Shown: piece by piece, positions 22,066 to 30,415 of the stretch
Layout of the letters: each line of letters starts with the position of its first letter
Position numbering within the stretch: the first letter of the stretch is position 1
Assembly (NCBI GenBank): GCA_016703525.1
Contig: JADJBW010000008.1
Coordinates: 1-64,000 of the forward strand
Source of the DNA: Actinomycetota bacterium
Lineage (GTDB): Bacteria > Actinomycetota > Acidimicrobiia > Acidimicrobiales > Microtrichaceae
Length of the DNA stretch: 64,000 bases
Direction of reading: 5' to 3'
Translations under genes and position numbers: made by a program
The notes under the pieces: generated by a model
What the model was told of the DNA's origin: nothing
What the model saw: the letters and a program-made list of their open reading frames with translations, nothing else
The model's database searches: none

Positions 22066-22601
22066 TCCTGATCATCAGCGGCCCGGGTGGCGTCGGCAAG
22101 GGAACGATCGTCGGCGAACTGTTGCGGCGTGACGACCGCCTTTGGCTGAGCCGGTCGTGGACCACCCGAGCGCGCCGCCCCGGCGAGCCCGAAGACGCGT
22201 ACGTGTTCGTCGATCGCGCCGAGTTCGAGCGACACATCGCCGAAGGCGGCTTCATCGAATGGGTCGAGTTCCTCGACTACTTGCAGGGCAGCCCCGTGCC
22301 CGACGTGCCCGCGGGGCGCGATGTGGTGTTCGAGATCGACGTGGTCGGGGCCCGCGCCATCCGGGAGCGGTTCCCCGAGGCGATCTCGGTGTTCGTCGAT
22401 GCCCCGAGCCGTGCCGTCCAGCGCGAGCGCATGGAGGCGCGCGGCGATCAGCCCGAGCGAATCCAACGGCGCATCGACAAGGCCGAGGAGGAGGCGGCGC
22501 GCGCCGTCGAGCTCGGCAGCACGATGGTCGTGAACGACGAGCTCGAGGCGGCGATCGCCGAGATCCGCCAGATCATCGAGGGCGCCCGCCGCGCCGGTTG
22601 A
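22062..22601 (+). CDS. gmk: guanylate kinase
   Basis: Phosphorylates GMP to GDP. The P-loop is GPGGVGKGT, with Gly where most family members have Ser. SRSWTTRARRPGEPEDAYVFV binds GMP, and EWVEFLDYLQGSP and VFEIDVVGA follow. The 179 aa are normal. The GTG start overlaps mihF. A new promoter seems to start between gmk and rpoZ. Confidence 0.96.
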   Translation: MILIISGPGGVGKGTIVGELLRRDDRLWLSRSWTTRARRPGEPEDAYVFVDRAEFERHIAEGGFIEWVEFLDYLQGSPVPDVPAGRDVVFEIDVVGARAIRERFPEAISVFVDAPSRAVQRERMEARGDQPERIQRRIDKAEEEAARAVELGSTMVVNDELEAAIAEIRQIIEGARRAG

Positions 22602-22629
22602 GGTGTTCCTCGTCGCAGACCGGCGCTGC

Positions 22630-22635
22630 TAGCAT
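22630..22635 (+). promoter_or_regulatory. putative -10 box (TAGCAT) for rpoZ
   Basis: TAGCAT in the 89-bp gmk-rpoZ gap, about 56 bp before the rpoZ ATG. It is the same hexamer found before the Mog-family gene here. Confidence 0.35.
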
Positions 22636-22690
22636 CTCCCTCCGCGTCTGTTCGACGCCTTGCGACCGATCCCGATCGACCGGAGTGACC

Positions 22691-22960
22691 ATGCAGCGAT
22701 TCGACACGATGATCGAGCCTCCGGTGGAGGAGCTGTTGGAGCGCGCCGGGTCGAAGTTCGGACTCGTGACACTCGCCGCCAAGCGTGCCCGACAGATCAA
22801 CAGCTATTACGGCCAGCTCGGTGACGGGCTCGGTGCGCTGATCCCGCCGCAGGTCACATCGAACGCCTCGAAGTCCTTGTCGATCGCGTTCGAGGAGATC
22901 GGATCGGACAAGATCGTCGGGAGTTTCGAGGCGGCCGAGCCCGCTTCCGAGACCGACTGA
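22691..22960 (+). CDS. rpoZ: RNA polymerase omega subunit
   Basis: Assembly subunit of RNA polymerase, 89 aa. MIEPPVEELLERAGSKFGLV and the TLAAKRARQINSYY helix are the conserved omega core that contacts beta'. The C-terminus is acidic and variable. It is followed by coaBC after 9 bp. Confidence 0.95.
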   Translation: MQRFDTMIEPPVEELLERAGSKFGLVTLAAKRARQINSYYGQLGDGLGALIPPQVTSNASKSLSIAFEEIGSDKIVGSFEAAEPASETD

Positions 22961-22969
22961 GCACACGCC

Positions 22970-24178
22970 GTGCTTGCCGGTCGGCGCGTGGTACTGGGGG
23001 TCACGGGCGGAATCGCGGCGTACAAAGCCGTCGAGGTCTGCCGCCGACTGGTCGATGACGGCGCATTCGTGTCGCCGGTCCTCACCGACGGCGCGCTGCG
23101 GTTCGTCGGCGCGACCACCTTCTCGGCGCTGGCGTCGGAGCCGGTGCGCACCGAACTGTGGGACGCAGCGGATCCGATTCCGCACACCCGGCTGGGCCAG
23201 GGCGCCGACGTGATCGTCGTCGCGCCGGCCACAGCGAGGCTGCTCTCGGACTACGCGTCGGGTCGCAGCGCCGACCTGTTGACCGCGACCCTGATCGCGA
23301 CCGAGGCGCCCGTGGTGGTGTGCCCGGCGATGCACACCGAAATGTGGGAGCACCCGGCGGTCCAGGAGAACGTTGCGACGCTGCGCCGGCGCGGGGTCCA
23401 CATCGTCGATCCCGAACAGGGCCGGCTCGCGGGCGGCGATCTGGGCACCGGGCGGCTCGCTGCACCCGAGGCGATCGTCGCGGCCGTCCGTGCGGCACTC
23501 GCCGCTCCCGACCTGGAAGGCCTGCAGGTGGTCGTGACGGCGGGCGGCACGCGCGAGGCTCTCGACCCGGTCCGGTACCTCGGCAATCGCAGTTCGGGTC
23601 GGCAGGGCCACGCGATCGCCCAGGCCGCGGCCGAGCGCGGCGGCGACGTGACCCTCGTGACCGCCGCCGGGCTTGCGACGCCACCGGGTGTTCGCCGCGT
23701 CGACGTCGAGTCGGCCCAGCAGATGTACGACTCGGTGCTCGCGCTCGCCGCGAGCGCCGACATCGTCGTGATGGCCGCTGCGGTGGCCGACTTTCGGCCC
23801 GTCGTGGTCTGCGCCGAGAAGCTGAAGAAGCGCGATGGCGTGCCGACCGTGCAGCTGGAACCGACTCCCGACATCCTGGCCGCCCTTGGGGCGACCAAGC
23901 GACCCGGGCAGACCATCGTCGGCTTCGCGGCGGAGACCCAAGACGTCGCGACGAACGCGCTCGACAAGCTCGCCCGCAAGGGCGCCGACCTCATCGTCGC
24001 CAACGACGTGTCGGCTCCCGGTGTCGGCTTCGAGCATGAGACCAATCAGGTGACCGTGCTCGGCGCGGACGGTCACCGAGTGGAAATACCGCTCGCATCC
24101 AAGCGAGCGATCGCCCGGCGCGTGATCGACGAGGTTGTCGCGCTCCGCACTTCTCACACGAGGGAGACCACGCCATGA
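22970..24178 (+). CDS. coaBC: bifunctional phosphopantothenoylcysteine decarboxylase / phosphopantothenate-cysteine ligase
   Basis: Two steps of coenzyme A synthesis. The N-terminal CoaC flavoprotein domain (about 1-185) has GVTGGIAAYK, PATARLLSDYASG and PAMHTEMWEHP. The C-terminal CoaB domain has VTAGGTREALDPVRYLGNRSSG with the CTP-dependent ligase signatures and MAAAVADFRP. The 402 aa are typical. GTG start; the stop overlaps the metK ATG. Confidence 0.97.
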   Translation: MLAGRRVVLGVTGGIAAYKAVEVCRRLVDDGAFVSPVLTDGALRFVGATTFSALASEPVRTELWDAADPIPHTRLGQGADVIVVAPATARLLSDYASGRSADLLTATLIATEAPVVVCPAMHTEMWEHPAVQENVATLRRRGVHIVDPEQGRLAGGDLGTGRLAAPEAIVAAVRAALAAPDLEGLQVVVTAGGTREALDPVRYLGNRSSGRQGHAIAQAAAERGGDVTLVTAAGLATPPGVRRVDVESAQQMYDSVLALAASADIVVMAAAVADFRPVVVCAEKLKKRDGVPTVQLEPTPDILAALGATKRPGQTIVGFAAETQDVATNALDKLARKGADLIVANDVSAPGVGFEHETNQVTVLGADGHRVEIPLASKRAIARRVIDEVVALRTSHTRETTP

Positions 24179-25368
24179 CCACCTGGACCTTCACATCGGA
24201 GTCCGTGACCGAGGGCCATCCCGACAAGATGGCCGACCAGATCTCCGATGCGATCCTCGACGCGATCCTCGCGCAGGACCCCGCCAGTCGGGTCGCCTGC
24301 GAGACGATGGTCACGACGGGTCTGTGCATCGTCGCCGGCGAGGTCTCCACCTCTGCCTACGTGGACATCCCGGCGATCGCCAGGGCCACCATCAACGGCA
24401 TCGGGTACGACCGAGAGGCGTTCGGCTACGACGGCAACACGTGCGGCGTGATGGTCGCCCTCGACGAGCAGTCGCCCGACATCGCTCAAGGCGTCGACGA
24501 TTCCGAAGAGGTGCGTGCGGGCGCCTCCGCGGACGACGAGCTCGACCAGCAGGGTGCCGGCGACCAGGGAATGATGTTCGGGTACGCGTGCACCGAGACC
24601 GAGGCGCTCATGCCGCTTCCGATCCACGTCGCACACCGCATGTCCGAGCGGCTGGCCGAGGTGCGCAAGTCGGGCGCGGTGCCGTACCTGCGCCCCGACG
24701 GCAAGACCCAGGTGACCTTCGAGTACGACGGCAACACCCCGGTGCGGCTCAAGACGGTGCTCATCTCGACCCAGCACAACGACGGCGTCGACCGCGACAC
24801 CGAGATCCGCCCCGACCTGATCGAGCACGTCATCCGTCCGGTGATCCCCGCGGCGTTCGCCGACGACGACTACGAGGTGTTCGTCAACCCGACCGGCAAG
24901 TTCGTGATCGGCGGACCGGTGGGCGATTGCGGGCTCACGGGCCGCAAGATCATCGTCGACACCTATGGCGGCATGGCTCGTCACGGTGGAGGGGCGTTCT
25001 CGGGCAAGGACCCGTCGAAGGTCGACCGGTCGGCCGCCTACGCGGCTCGCTGGGTCGCCAAGAACGTGGTCGCGTCGGGAGCCGCGTCGCGTTGCGAGGT
25101 GCAGGTCGCCTACGCGATCGGCATGGCTCGCCCGGTGTCGATCCTCGTCGATACCTTTGGCACCGCGGTTGTCGACCCGATCGCCGTCGAAGATGCCGTG
25201 AAGGACATCTTCGACCTGCGTCCGGCCGCGATCATTCGCGATCTCGAGCTGCGCAGGCCGGTGTTCCAGCCGACCGCCGCGTATGGGCACTTCGGCCGAT
25301 CGGGCGACGGGTTCACGTGGGAGCGCACCGATCGGGTCGACGCGTTGAAGTCGGCGCTCGGACTCTGA
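24175..25368 (+). CDS. metK: S-adenosylmethionine synthase
   Basis: Makes SAM from methionine and ATP. FTSESVTEGHPDKMADQISDA at the N-terminus holds the methionine/ATP site. GDQGMMFGYA, GGPVGDCGLTGRK and the GGGAFSGKDPSKVDRSAAY signature are present. The 397 aa are normal. The 4-bp overlap with coaBC leaves no room for a SAM riboswitch directly upstream. Confidence 0.98.
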   Translation: MTTWTFTSESVTEGHPDKMADQISDAILDAILAQDPASRVACETMVTTGLCIVAGEVSTSAYVDIPAIARATINGIGYDREAFGYDGNTCGVMVALDEQSPDIAQGVDDSEEVRAGASADDELDQQGAGDQGMMFGYACTETEALMPLPIHVAHRMSERLAEVRKSGAVPYLRPDGKTQVTFEYDGNTPVRLKTVLISTQHNDGVDRDTEIRPDLIEHVIRPVIPAAFADDDYEVFVNPTGKFVIGGPVGDCGLTGRKIIVDTYGGMARHGGGAFSGKDPSKVDRSAAYAARWVAKNVVASGAASRCEVQVAYAIGMARPVSILVDTFGTAVVDPIAVEDAVKDIFDLRPAAIIRDLELRRPVFQPTAAYGHFGRSGDGFTWERTDRVDALKSALGL

Positions 25369-25444
25369 TCCGGTCGGCAACCGGCGCCGTCCGCGCCGCT
25401 CAGGGTCGGTTCGGCTGTCACCGGCCCGTGAAACACTGGGTGCG

Positions 25445-27334
25445 ATGACGTCGGACGGACGCCTTTTCGATCTCGAACCCGTGGTGCAACGCCACACGAC
25501 GACCGGGCCCGGCGGCCCGGTCGTCGGCGTGGTGGTAGAGGTGAGCCGGGTCGAGCGGGTGCTCTGGTACACCGTTCCGAAGCGCTTCGTCGGCCGAATC
25601 GACGTCGGCGCGCAGGTGCGCGTCCCGCTCGGAGGCCGGCGGGTCGACGGCTGGGTGGTCGACGTCGACGTGGACGTCGGACGGCCGGGCGGTCGGGGTG
25701 GCGATCTGAAAGAGATCGCCCGGTTCCGCAGCCTCGGTCCACCGGCCGACATCGTCGACCTGTGCCAGTGGGTCGCGCGCCACTGGGTCGGGAGGCTTCC
25801 GCAGTTGCTCGCCTCGGCGTCGCCACAGCGGGCGGTCGCGGCCGTTGCGCCGGTGCGCGCCGAACGGCCCGTCGCGCCCCGGTCCGGCGCGTCCTCCGCG
25901 CCATGGCTCGGTGCGTGGCGCGAGCGCCGCGTGACCATCGCCCGTCTCCCGCCCGCGGCCCCGTTCGGCGAGGTGCTTTCGGCGGCCGTCGAGTCCGGCG
26001 ACGTCCTCGTTGTGTGCCCGTCGTTGCACCTGGTCGGTGCGGTGCTCGCCGACCTCCGGCGCCTCGGTGTGCGAGCAGTACGCCATCCCGACGGCTGGGC
26101 AGCAGCGGCCGCAGGCGCCACGGTCGTCGGTTCGCGCACCGCGGTGTTCGCCCCGATGCCGCGGTTGGGTGCGATCGTCGTGGTGGACGAGCACGACGTG
26201 CGACTCCAGAACGAGGGGTCGCCCACGTGGAACGCGCGCGAGGTCGCGATCGAACGCGGTCGCCGCTGCGGGGTGCCGGTGCTGCTCACCTCGGCCACGC
26301 CATCGCTCGAAGCGCTGGCGGCGGGCGAGCTGCGCACCCCGGGTCGCACCGTGGAGCGGACGGGATGGGCGACGGTGCGCGTGGCCGATCGGCGCGACGA
26401 CGACATCGGCCGATCCGGGCTGCTTTCCGAGACGTTCGCCGAGGCGCTCCGCTCGTCGCGCCGGGTGCTCTGCGTGCTCAACCGAATGGGGCGAGCATCG
26501 ATGCTCGGTTGCCGCACCTGCGGTTCGATGCTGTGCTGCGATCTTTGCGAAGGTTGGGTGACGCTCGATGACGCCGGGCTCGACACGGGTACGTCGCGGT
26601 TGCGGTGTCACCGCTGCGAGGCCGAACGCCCGGTCGTGTGCCAGTCGTGTGGCTCCACGGCCGTCCGATCGCTCCGGCTGGGCGTCGACGGCGCGGCCAG
26701 CTCGATCGAGGCGCTGGCCCGTCGGTCGGTGGGCACGGTGACGCGGCAGGGGATCATGGGCGTCGGGCGGCAGGTGCTGCTCACGCCGGGCCACCGCATC
26801 CGGCTCGGCGTCGGTGGTTGCCCCGAGGTACTCGTTGGAACCGAAGCGCTCCTGCACCGGGTCGCCGAGGCCGATCTCGTCGCCTTTCTCGAGTTCGACC
26901 AGGAGCTTCTCGGTGCGCAGTACCGCAGCACGGAGCGGGCGCTCTCGCTGCTCGCAGATGCCTCCCGGCTCGTGGGCGGCCGGAGCGGGACGGTGCTCGT
27001 GCAGACGCGCCTCCCGAATCACGAGGTCGTGCAGGCGGCGCTGCGGTCCGACCCGGCGCTCACCAGCGCTCCCGAAGCGAAGCGGCGGGCGCTGCTCGGC
27101 TTCCCTCCGGCGCAGAGTCTGGCGGTCGTCGGAGGCGCCGGCGGGCCCGAGTTCATGCGCCGATTGCTCCCCATCCTCGAGTCCGAGTCGGGTGTGACGG
27201 TCGACCAGCGTCGCGATGGCGAGTGGCTCGTTCGGAGCCGAGATCGCGAGTTGTTGGTGGCCATGCTCGGTCGGGTGGAGCGCCCCGCTCCGGCGTTGCG
27301 CCTGTGGCTCGACCCGATCCGGCTGCCTCGCTGA
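25445..27334 (+). CDS. priA: PriA-like primosomal protein N' without Walker A
   Basis: Replication-restart protein, probably structural rather than a helicase. The N-terminal DNA-binding domain is present, with FVGRIDVGAQVRVPLGGR. The usual Walker A (GVTGSGKT) is absent, replaced by PPAAPFGEV. The DEEH box is VVDEHD. The zinc-binding cysteines are kept (CRTCGSMLCCDLC, CHRCE, CQSCG). Loss of ATPase residues is known for actinobacterial PriA. The 629 aa are slightly short. It starts 76 bp after metK. Confidence 0.92.
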   Translation: MTSDGRLFDLEPVVQRHTTTGPGGPVVGVVVEVSRVERVLWYTVPKRFVGRIDVGAQVRVPLGGRRVDGWVVDVDVDVGRPGGRGGDLKEIARFRSLGPPADIVDLCQWVARHWVGRLPQLLASASPQRAVAAVAPVRAERPVAPRSGASSAPWLGAWRERRVTIARLPPAAPFGEVLSAAVESGDVLVVCPSLHLVGAVLADLRRLGVRAVRHPDGWAAAAAGATVVGSRTAVFAPMPRLGAIVVVDEHDVRLQNEGSPTWNAREVAIERGRRCGVPVLLTSATPSLEALAAGELRTPGRTVERTGWATVRVADRRDDDIGRSGLLSETFAEALRSSRRVLCVLNRMGRASMLGCRTCGSMLCCDLCEGWVTLDDAGLDTGTSRLRCHRCEAERPVVCQSCGSTAVRSLRLGVDGAASSIEALARRSVGTVTRQGIMGVGRQVLLTPGHRIRLGVGGCPEVLVGTEALLHRVAEADLVAFLEFDQELLGAQYRSTERALSLLADASRLVGGRSGTVLVQTRLPNHEVVQAALRSDPALTSAPEAKRRALLGFPPAQSLAVVGGAGGPEFMRRLLPILESESGVTVDQRRDGEWLVRSRDRELLVAMLGRVERPAPALRLWLDPIRLPR

Positions 27335-27345
27335 GGCCCGTCGCG

Positions 27346-27890
27346 TCAGCGAGGATCGGCCAGCACCCGCTGCGCGATCGACGATGCGGTCACGATGCGC
27401 CACACGGTCAGTACGCCGACGGCGACGGAGGTCACCCCGATGACGGCGACCGACAATGACGATCCGCCGTCGGTGCCGGCGGTGAGGTAGTGCGCAGTCG
27501 CGGCGACGAACACGCCATACGACGCCATGTGCAGGCGTCGCCAGGTTCGGCGGGTAAGACGGCGACGGAGCAGCGACGACACCTCGACGAGCGCCAGCAG
27601 GTACATGCCGACCACGCCCCAGGCGACCGCAGATGCGTGCCACGACGATGCGAACGGGACGGCGAGCTCGGCGAGGCCGAAGTCGACGGTCGAGTCCGCC
27701 ACGAGGGCGACCAGGTGGAGGGCGGTGAAGCCGCAGGCGATCGCACCGAGAATACGATGCAGGTCGGTCTTCCACGCGGCGGTCACTGTGCCGATGCGTC
27801 CCGACAGGGCGAGCCCCAGAGCACGGCGCCGGCGCTCGCCGCCCACGCCACGATGCCGGACGCTCGCGTCACGGCCCACCAGATATTCAT
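27346..27890 (-). CDS. ferric-reductase-like (YedZ-type) heme membrane protein (one indel near 27813)
   Basis: Multi-helix membrane protein, about 180 aa, probably b-type heme binding and electron-transferring. MNIWWAVTRASGIVAW starts the first helix. DLHRILGAIACGFTALHL and LHMASYGVFVAATAHYL carry four His suited to two hemes across the bilayer, as in the ferric reductase-like/YedZ family. The frame breaks after AGAVLWG and resumes at LALSGRIGTV; one base is missing. ATG overlaps the apbE stop by 4 bp, so it is last in a four-gene flavin operon. Confidence 0.8.
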
Positions 27891-28783
27891 GCTGCCTCCT
27901 TGGTTGCGGCGGCGCCGAGGGCGTCGACCAGTGCGAAATCTGCCCAGCGGGCGGTTGTGAGTCGGACGCCCTGGTGCCACACCGAGGCGGCCGCGCCGAG
28001 GGATTCGACGAGCGCGAGCGCTGCGTCGTCTCGGACGGCATCGAGGACCAGCAGGGTGCACAGCACCTCGGCCTGCCAGCCGGCGTTCGCGACGACGGTG
28101 ACCGAGTCCATCGGATCGACCGCCGAGGTGCCGGTCGTCGGATCGATCACGTGGTGCCGTTCGCTGCCGTCGACGGTCCAGCGGCGCTTCAACGGCGTCG
28201 ACGTGGCGACGGCACCGTGCGCGATGCTCAGCGTGGCGTCGACCGACCCGCCACCCGGGGACTCGACATCGATGCGCCAGGGGCCGCCGTCGGGCGACTC
28301 GCCGGCGACGCGCAGGTCGCCGCCGAAGCTTGCGAGGATGCCGGTCGCACCGGCGGCGAGCGCCTCCTCGACCACGATGTCGGCGGCGAGACCCTTGCCG
28401 ATGGCTCCCGGATCGAAACCGGCAGTGGGATTGGGGTCGACCGGTGCGCCCGGGTCGATGCCCGCCGCGATCGTCTCGAACGAGGCGCTGTAGCCGATGT
28501 CGTGCATCGCCTCACCAACCCACGGATCGAACCGGTCTGCGGTGAGCTCCGAGCCTCGCTCGCTGAGATCGAGCAGGCGCTGCGTCTCCGGGCTCAGGTC
28601 GAGCGTCCGCCACGGCCGGCCGGAGCGGTTGTACCGGCTGATCTCGCTGTCGGCCAAAAAGCGGCTCCACAGCGACTCCAGCCGCCGGGCCCGGGCCTCG
28701 AGGTGGTCGGCGAGGTCGTCCGGCCCGCCGACCACCACAAGATGGCCGGCGGAACCCATCACCTTGAATCGACGTTCGGTCAT
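27887..28783 (-). CDS. apbE: FAD:protein FMN transferase ApbE
   Basis: Transfers FMN from FAD to a Thr/Ser on target proteins, normally outside the membrane. The family signatures GFDPGAIGKGLAAD, ILASFGGDLRV and HHVIDPTTGTSA are present, the last near the Mg/FAD site. No signal peptide or lipobox is obvious in the 298 aa, so its cellular side is uncertain. It is flanked by two small membrane-anchored proteins upstream and a heme membrane protein downstream, all overlapping or within 4 bp. Its substrates are probably those small proteins, since no FMN-bind-domain gene is present. Confidence 0.93.
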   Translation of the reverse strand: MTERRFKVMGSAGHLVVVGGPDDLADHLEARARRLESLWSRFLADSEISRYNRSGRPWRTLDLSPETQRLLDLSERGSELTADRFDPWVGEAMHDIGYSASFETIAAGIDPGAPVDPNPTAGFDPGAIGKGLAADIVVEEALAAGATGILASFGGDLRVAGESPDGGPWRIDVESPGGGSVDATLSIAHGAVATSTPLKRRWTVDGSERHHVIDPTTGTSAVDPMDSVTVVANAGWQAEVLCTLLVLDAVRDDAALALVESLGAAASVWHQGVRLTTARWADFALVDALGAAATKEAA

Positions 28784-28785
28784 CG

Positions 28786-29197
28786 TCAGCTCCCGCCGCT
28801 CGATCCGTGCGAGCTCGACGACGAGCTCGCCGAGTTGCTCGGGGTCGCTGCCCAGTCGTCATCACTCGTGTTGGTCGACGCTGTGTTGGTCGACGCCGAT
28901 GCGGCGGTCGTGGTCGGCGAATCGATCGTCGTAACGGTCGTGGTCGGCGATTCGATCGTCGACGGTCGTGTCGGCCGTCGTGTCCGCCGTGGTTGACTGC
29001 GTGAGGTTGCTCACGGTCGCGGTGCTGCTCGTCGAGTCGGCTGCGGTCAGCACACCGGCGCCGTCGAGTGCGAAGGCTGCGGTCAGCCCCGCAAACCCCG
29101 TCACCGCTGCCGCCACCGATGCGCGCCGCGCCCTGCGGGGCGGGTGTCGTCGGGGCCGCCGCGTGGGGGATGGTCGTCGTGGAGTCGCGGACATCAT
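28786..29197 (-). CDS. small membrane-anchored Ser/Thr-rich protein, C-terminus HGSSGGS (frameshift near 28963)
   Basis: About 136 aa after repair. The N-terminus is basic and Arg/Pro-rich, then one membrane helix (VAAAVTGFAGLTAAFAL). A Thr/Ser/Ala-rich external tail follows, with two PTTT-centred repeats (ESPTTTVTT, DSPTTTAAS). As printed, the frame slips near 28963 and would stop early, but another frame stays open to a TGA 2 bp before apbE and ends SSHGSSGGS. The upstream gene ends SHGSTGGS. This shared tail resembles the ApbE target motif Dxx[ST]GA[ST]. Family not recognised. Confidence 0.6.
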
Positions 29198-29748
29198 GAC
29201 CCGCCCGTCGAGCCGTGCGAACCGCCGCCGACCTGGCCGCCGACCTGGCCCCCGGCATGTCCGCCGAATCCGCCGCGGCCTGGGCCCTGCTGGCCCTGAT
29301 CCTGGCCCTGGGTCTGCTGATCCTGACCCTGCTGGTCATCGCCCCCGGGACCGCCGGGGAACTGGCCACTGCCCTGGCCGGAGTCCGCTCCCCATCCGCC
29401 CTGGCCCGTCCGACCAGACTGTTGGTCGGTGCTGTTGCCGTTGGCGCCGGGGCCCGCATCCGATGCTGTGACGCCGCGATCACCGTCGGGCCCATCCGCC
29501 ACCTGCGCGCCGGCGAACCCCGCTGCGACACCGACGACGAGCCCGATTCCCGCCGCTGCGGCGGCGATCTGTCGGCGGCTCAGCGATCGACCCGACGGAG
29601 CGGATTGCGGTGTGGGTTCCGGCACGGGGCCGAATGTGGGCGCCGCCTGGATCGGCGCCTCGGGTGCGGAAGGCGGGGTGAATTCGAGCGTGTCGTCAGG
29701 CCCGGTCGACGGGCTGGCGGGCTGCTCGGGAAGTGGTGACTCGTCCAT
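29194..29748 (-). CDS. small membrane-anchored Gly/Gln-rich protein, C-terminus HGSTGGS
   Basis: 184 aa, family not recognised. Residues 1-58 are Pro-rich and cytosolic, followed by a membrane helix (IAAAAAGIGLVVGVAAGFAG). A long low-complexity external part rich in Gly, Gln and Asp ends in SHGSTGGS. First gene of the operon with the second small protein, apbE and the heme protein; its stop overlaps the next start. A clear GGAGG site precedes the ATG. The tail is nearly identical to that of the next protein and may be the flavin attachment site. Confidence 0.75.
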   Translation of the reverse strand: MDESPLPEQPASPSTGPDDTLEFTPPSAPEAPIQAAPTFGPVPEPTPQSAPSGRSLSRRQIAAAAAGIGLVVGVAAGFAGAQVADGPDGDRGVTASDAGPGANGNSTDQQSGRTGQGGWGADSGQGSGQFPGGPGGDDQQGQDQQTQGQDQGQQGPGRGGFGGHAGGQVGGQVGGGSHGSTGGS

Positions 29749-29761
29749 GGTGACCTCCGGT

Positions 29762-29788
29762 CATGTTCCCGGCCCTTCCGGGGACATG
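29762..29788 (-). promoter_or_regulatory. inverted repeat before the flavin/heme operon
   Basis: CATGTTCCCGG, a 5-nt spacer, then CCGGGGACATG: 11-bp arms with one mismatch. It lies 13 nt upstream of the first start codon, just beyond the ribosome site. It could be an operator or a leader hairpin limiting translation. Confidence 0.45.
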
Positions 29789-29896
29789 TGGACATCGTCG
29801 TCGCCTCACGTGAGCGCGCCCGAAGCGCTGTGTGAGGGTTTCGCGAGAATCGGGTTCAGCGACGCACAAGAGACGTCGCAGCCGGCCAGGAGCCGG

Positions 29897-30415
29897 TCAC
29901 CACTGCTGGCGCGCCCACTCGTACATCGCGATCGCGGCCGCCGTGCTCACGTTCAGGGAGCCGACCCGGCCGAGTTGCGGGATGAACGCCACGTGGTCGC
30001 AGGCGGCGAGGCCAGCACGCGAGATCCCATGATCCTCGTTGCCGACCACCACACAGACGTCGCCGGTCAGGTCGAGGGTGTGGATGGGTTGCGCCCCGGC
30101 GGCGAGTTCGATCCCGACCACGCGGAACCCGCGGTCGTGGGCCTTCGCCGCGCACTCGAGCATCGTGGGTTCGGTCTCGACCGTGAGGTAGCGGTCGGTG
30201 CCGAGCGCGGTCTTCGCAACCTTGGGGTTGTCGGGTCCGGTGCTCGTGGCGGTCAGCCACAGATGTTCGGCTCGATAGGCCGCAGCGGTTCGGATGATGC
30301 CGCCCACGTTGAACGGACCCTGTACGCCGTCGAGTGCGACCGACAGCCGCGCCGTGCTGCGCCGGCGCCAGTCGCGGTGGAGGCGCTTGAGGTCGGTCGA
30401 TCCGAGCTGGTTCAT
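29897..30415 (-). CDS. SpoU/TrmH-family RNA 2'-O-methyltransferase
   Basis: SAM-dependent ribose methyltransferase with a trefoil-knot fold acting on tRNA or rRNA; the target nucleotide cannot be told from sequence. Motif 1 is FNVGGIIRTA, motif 2 VVVGNEDHGIS and motif 3 IPQLGRVGSLNVSTAAAI. With the ATG at 30415 the protein is 172 aa, the short TrmL/TrmH type. The start overlaps the preceding methyltransferase stop by 4 bp, so the two are coupled. Confidence 0.9.
   Translation of the reverse strand: MNQLGSTDLKRLHRDWRRRSTARLSVALDGVQGPFNVGGIIRTAAAYRAEHLWLTATSTGPDNPKVAKTALGTDRYLTVETEPTMLECAAKAHDRGFRVVGIELAAGAQPIHTLDLTGDVCVVVGNEDHGISRAGLAACDHVAFIPQLGRVGSLNVSTAAAIAMYEWARQQW

Noticed and set aside
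24100..24180. SAM riboswitch before metK
   Set aside because: metK overlaps coaBC by 4 bp; no room for a structured leader.
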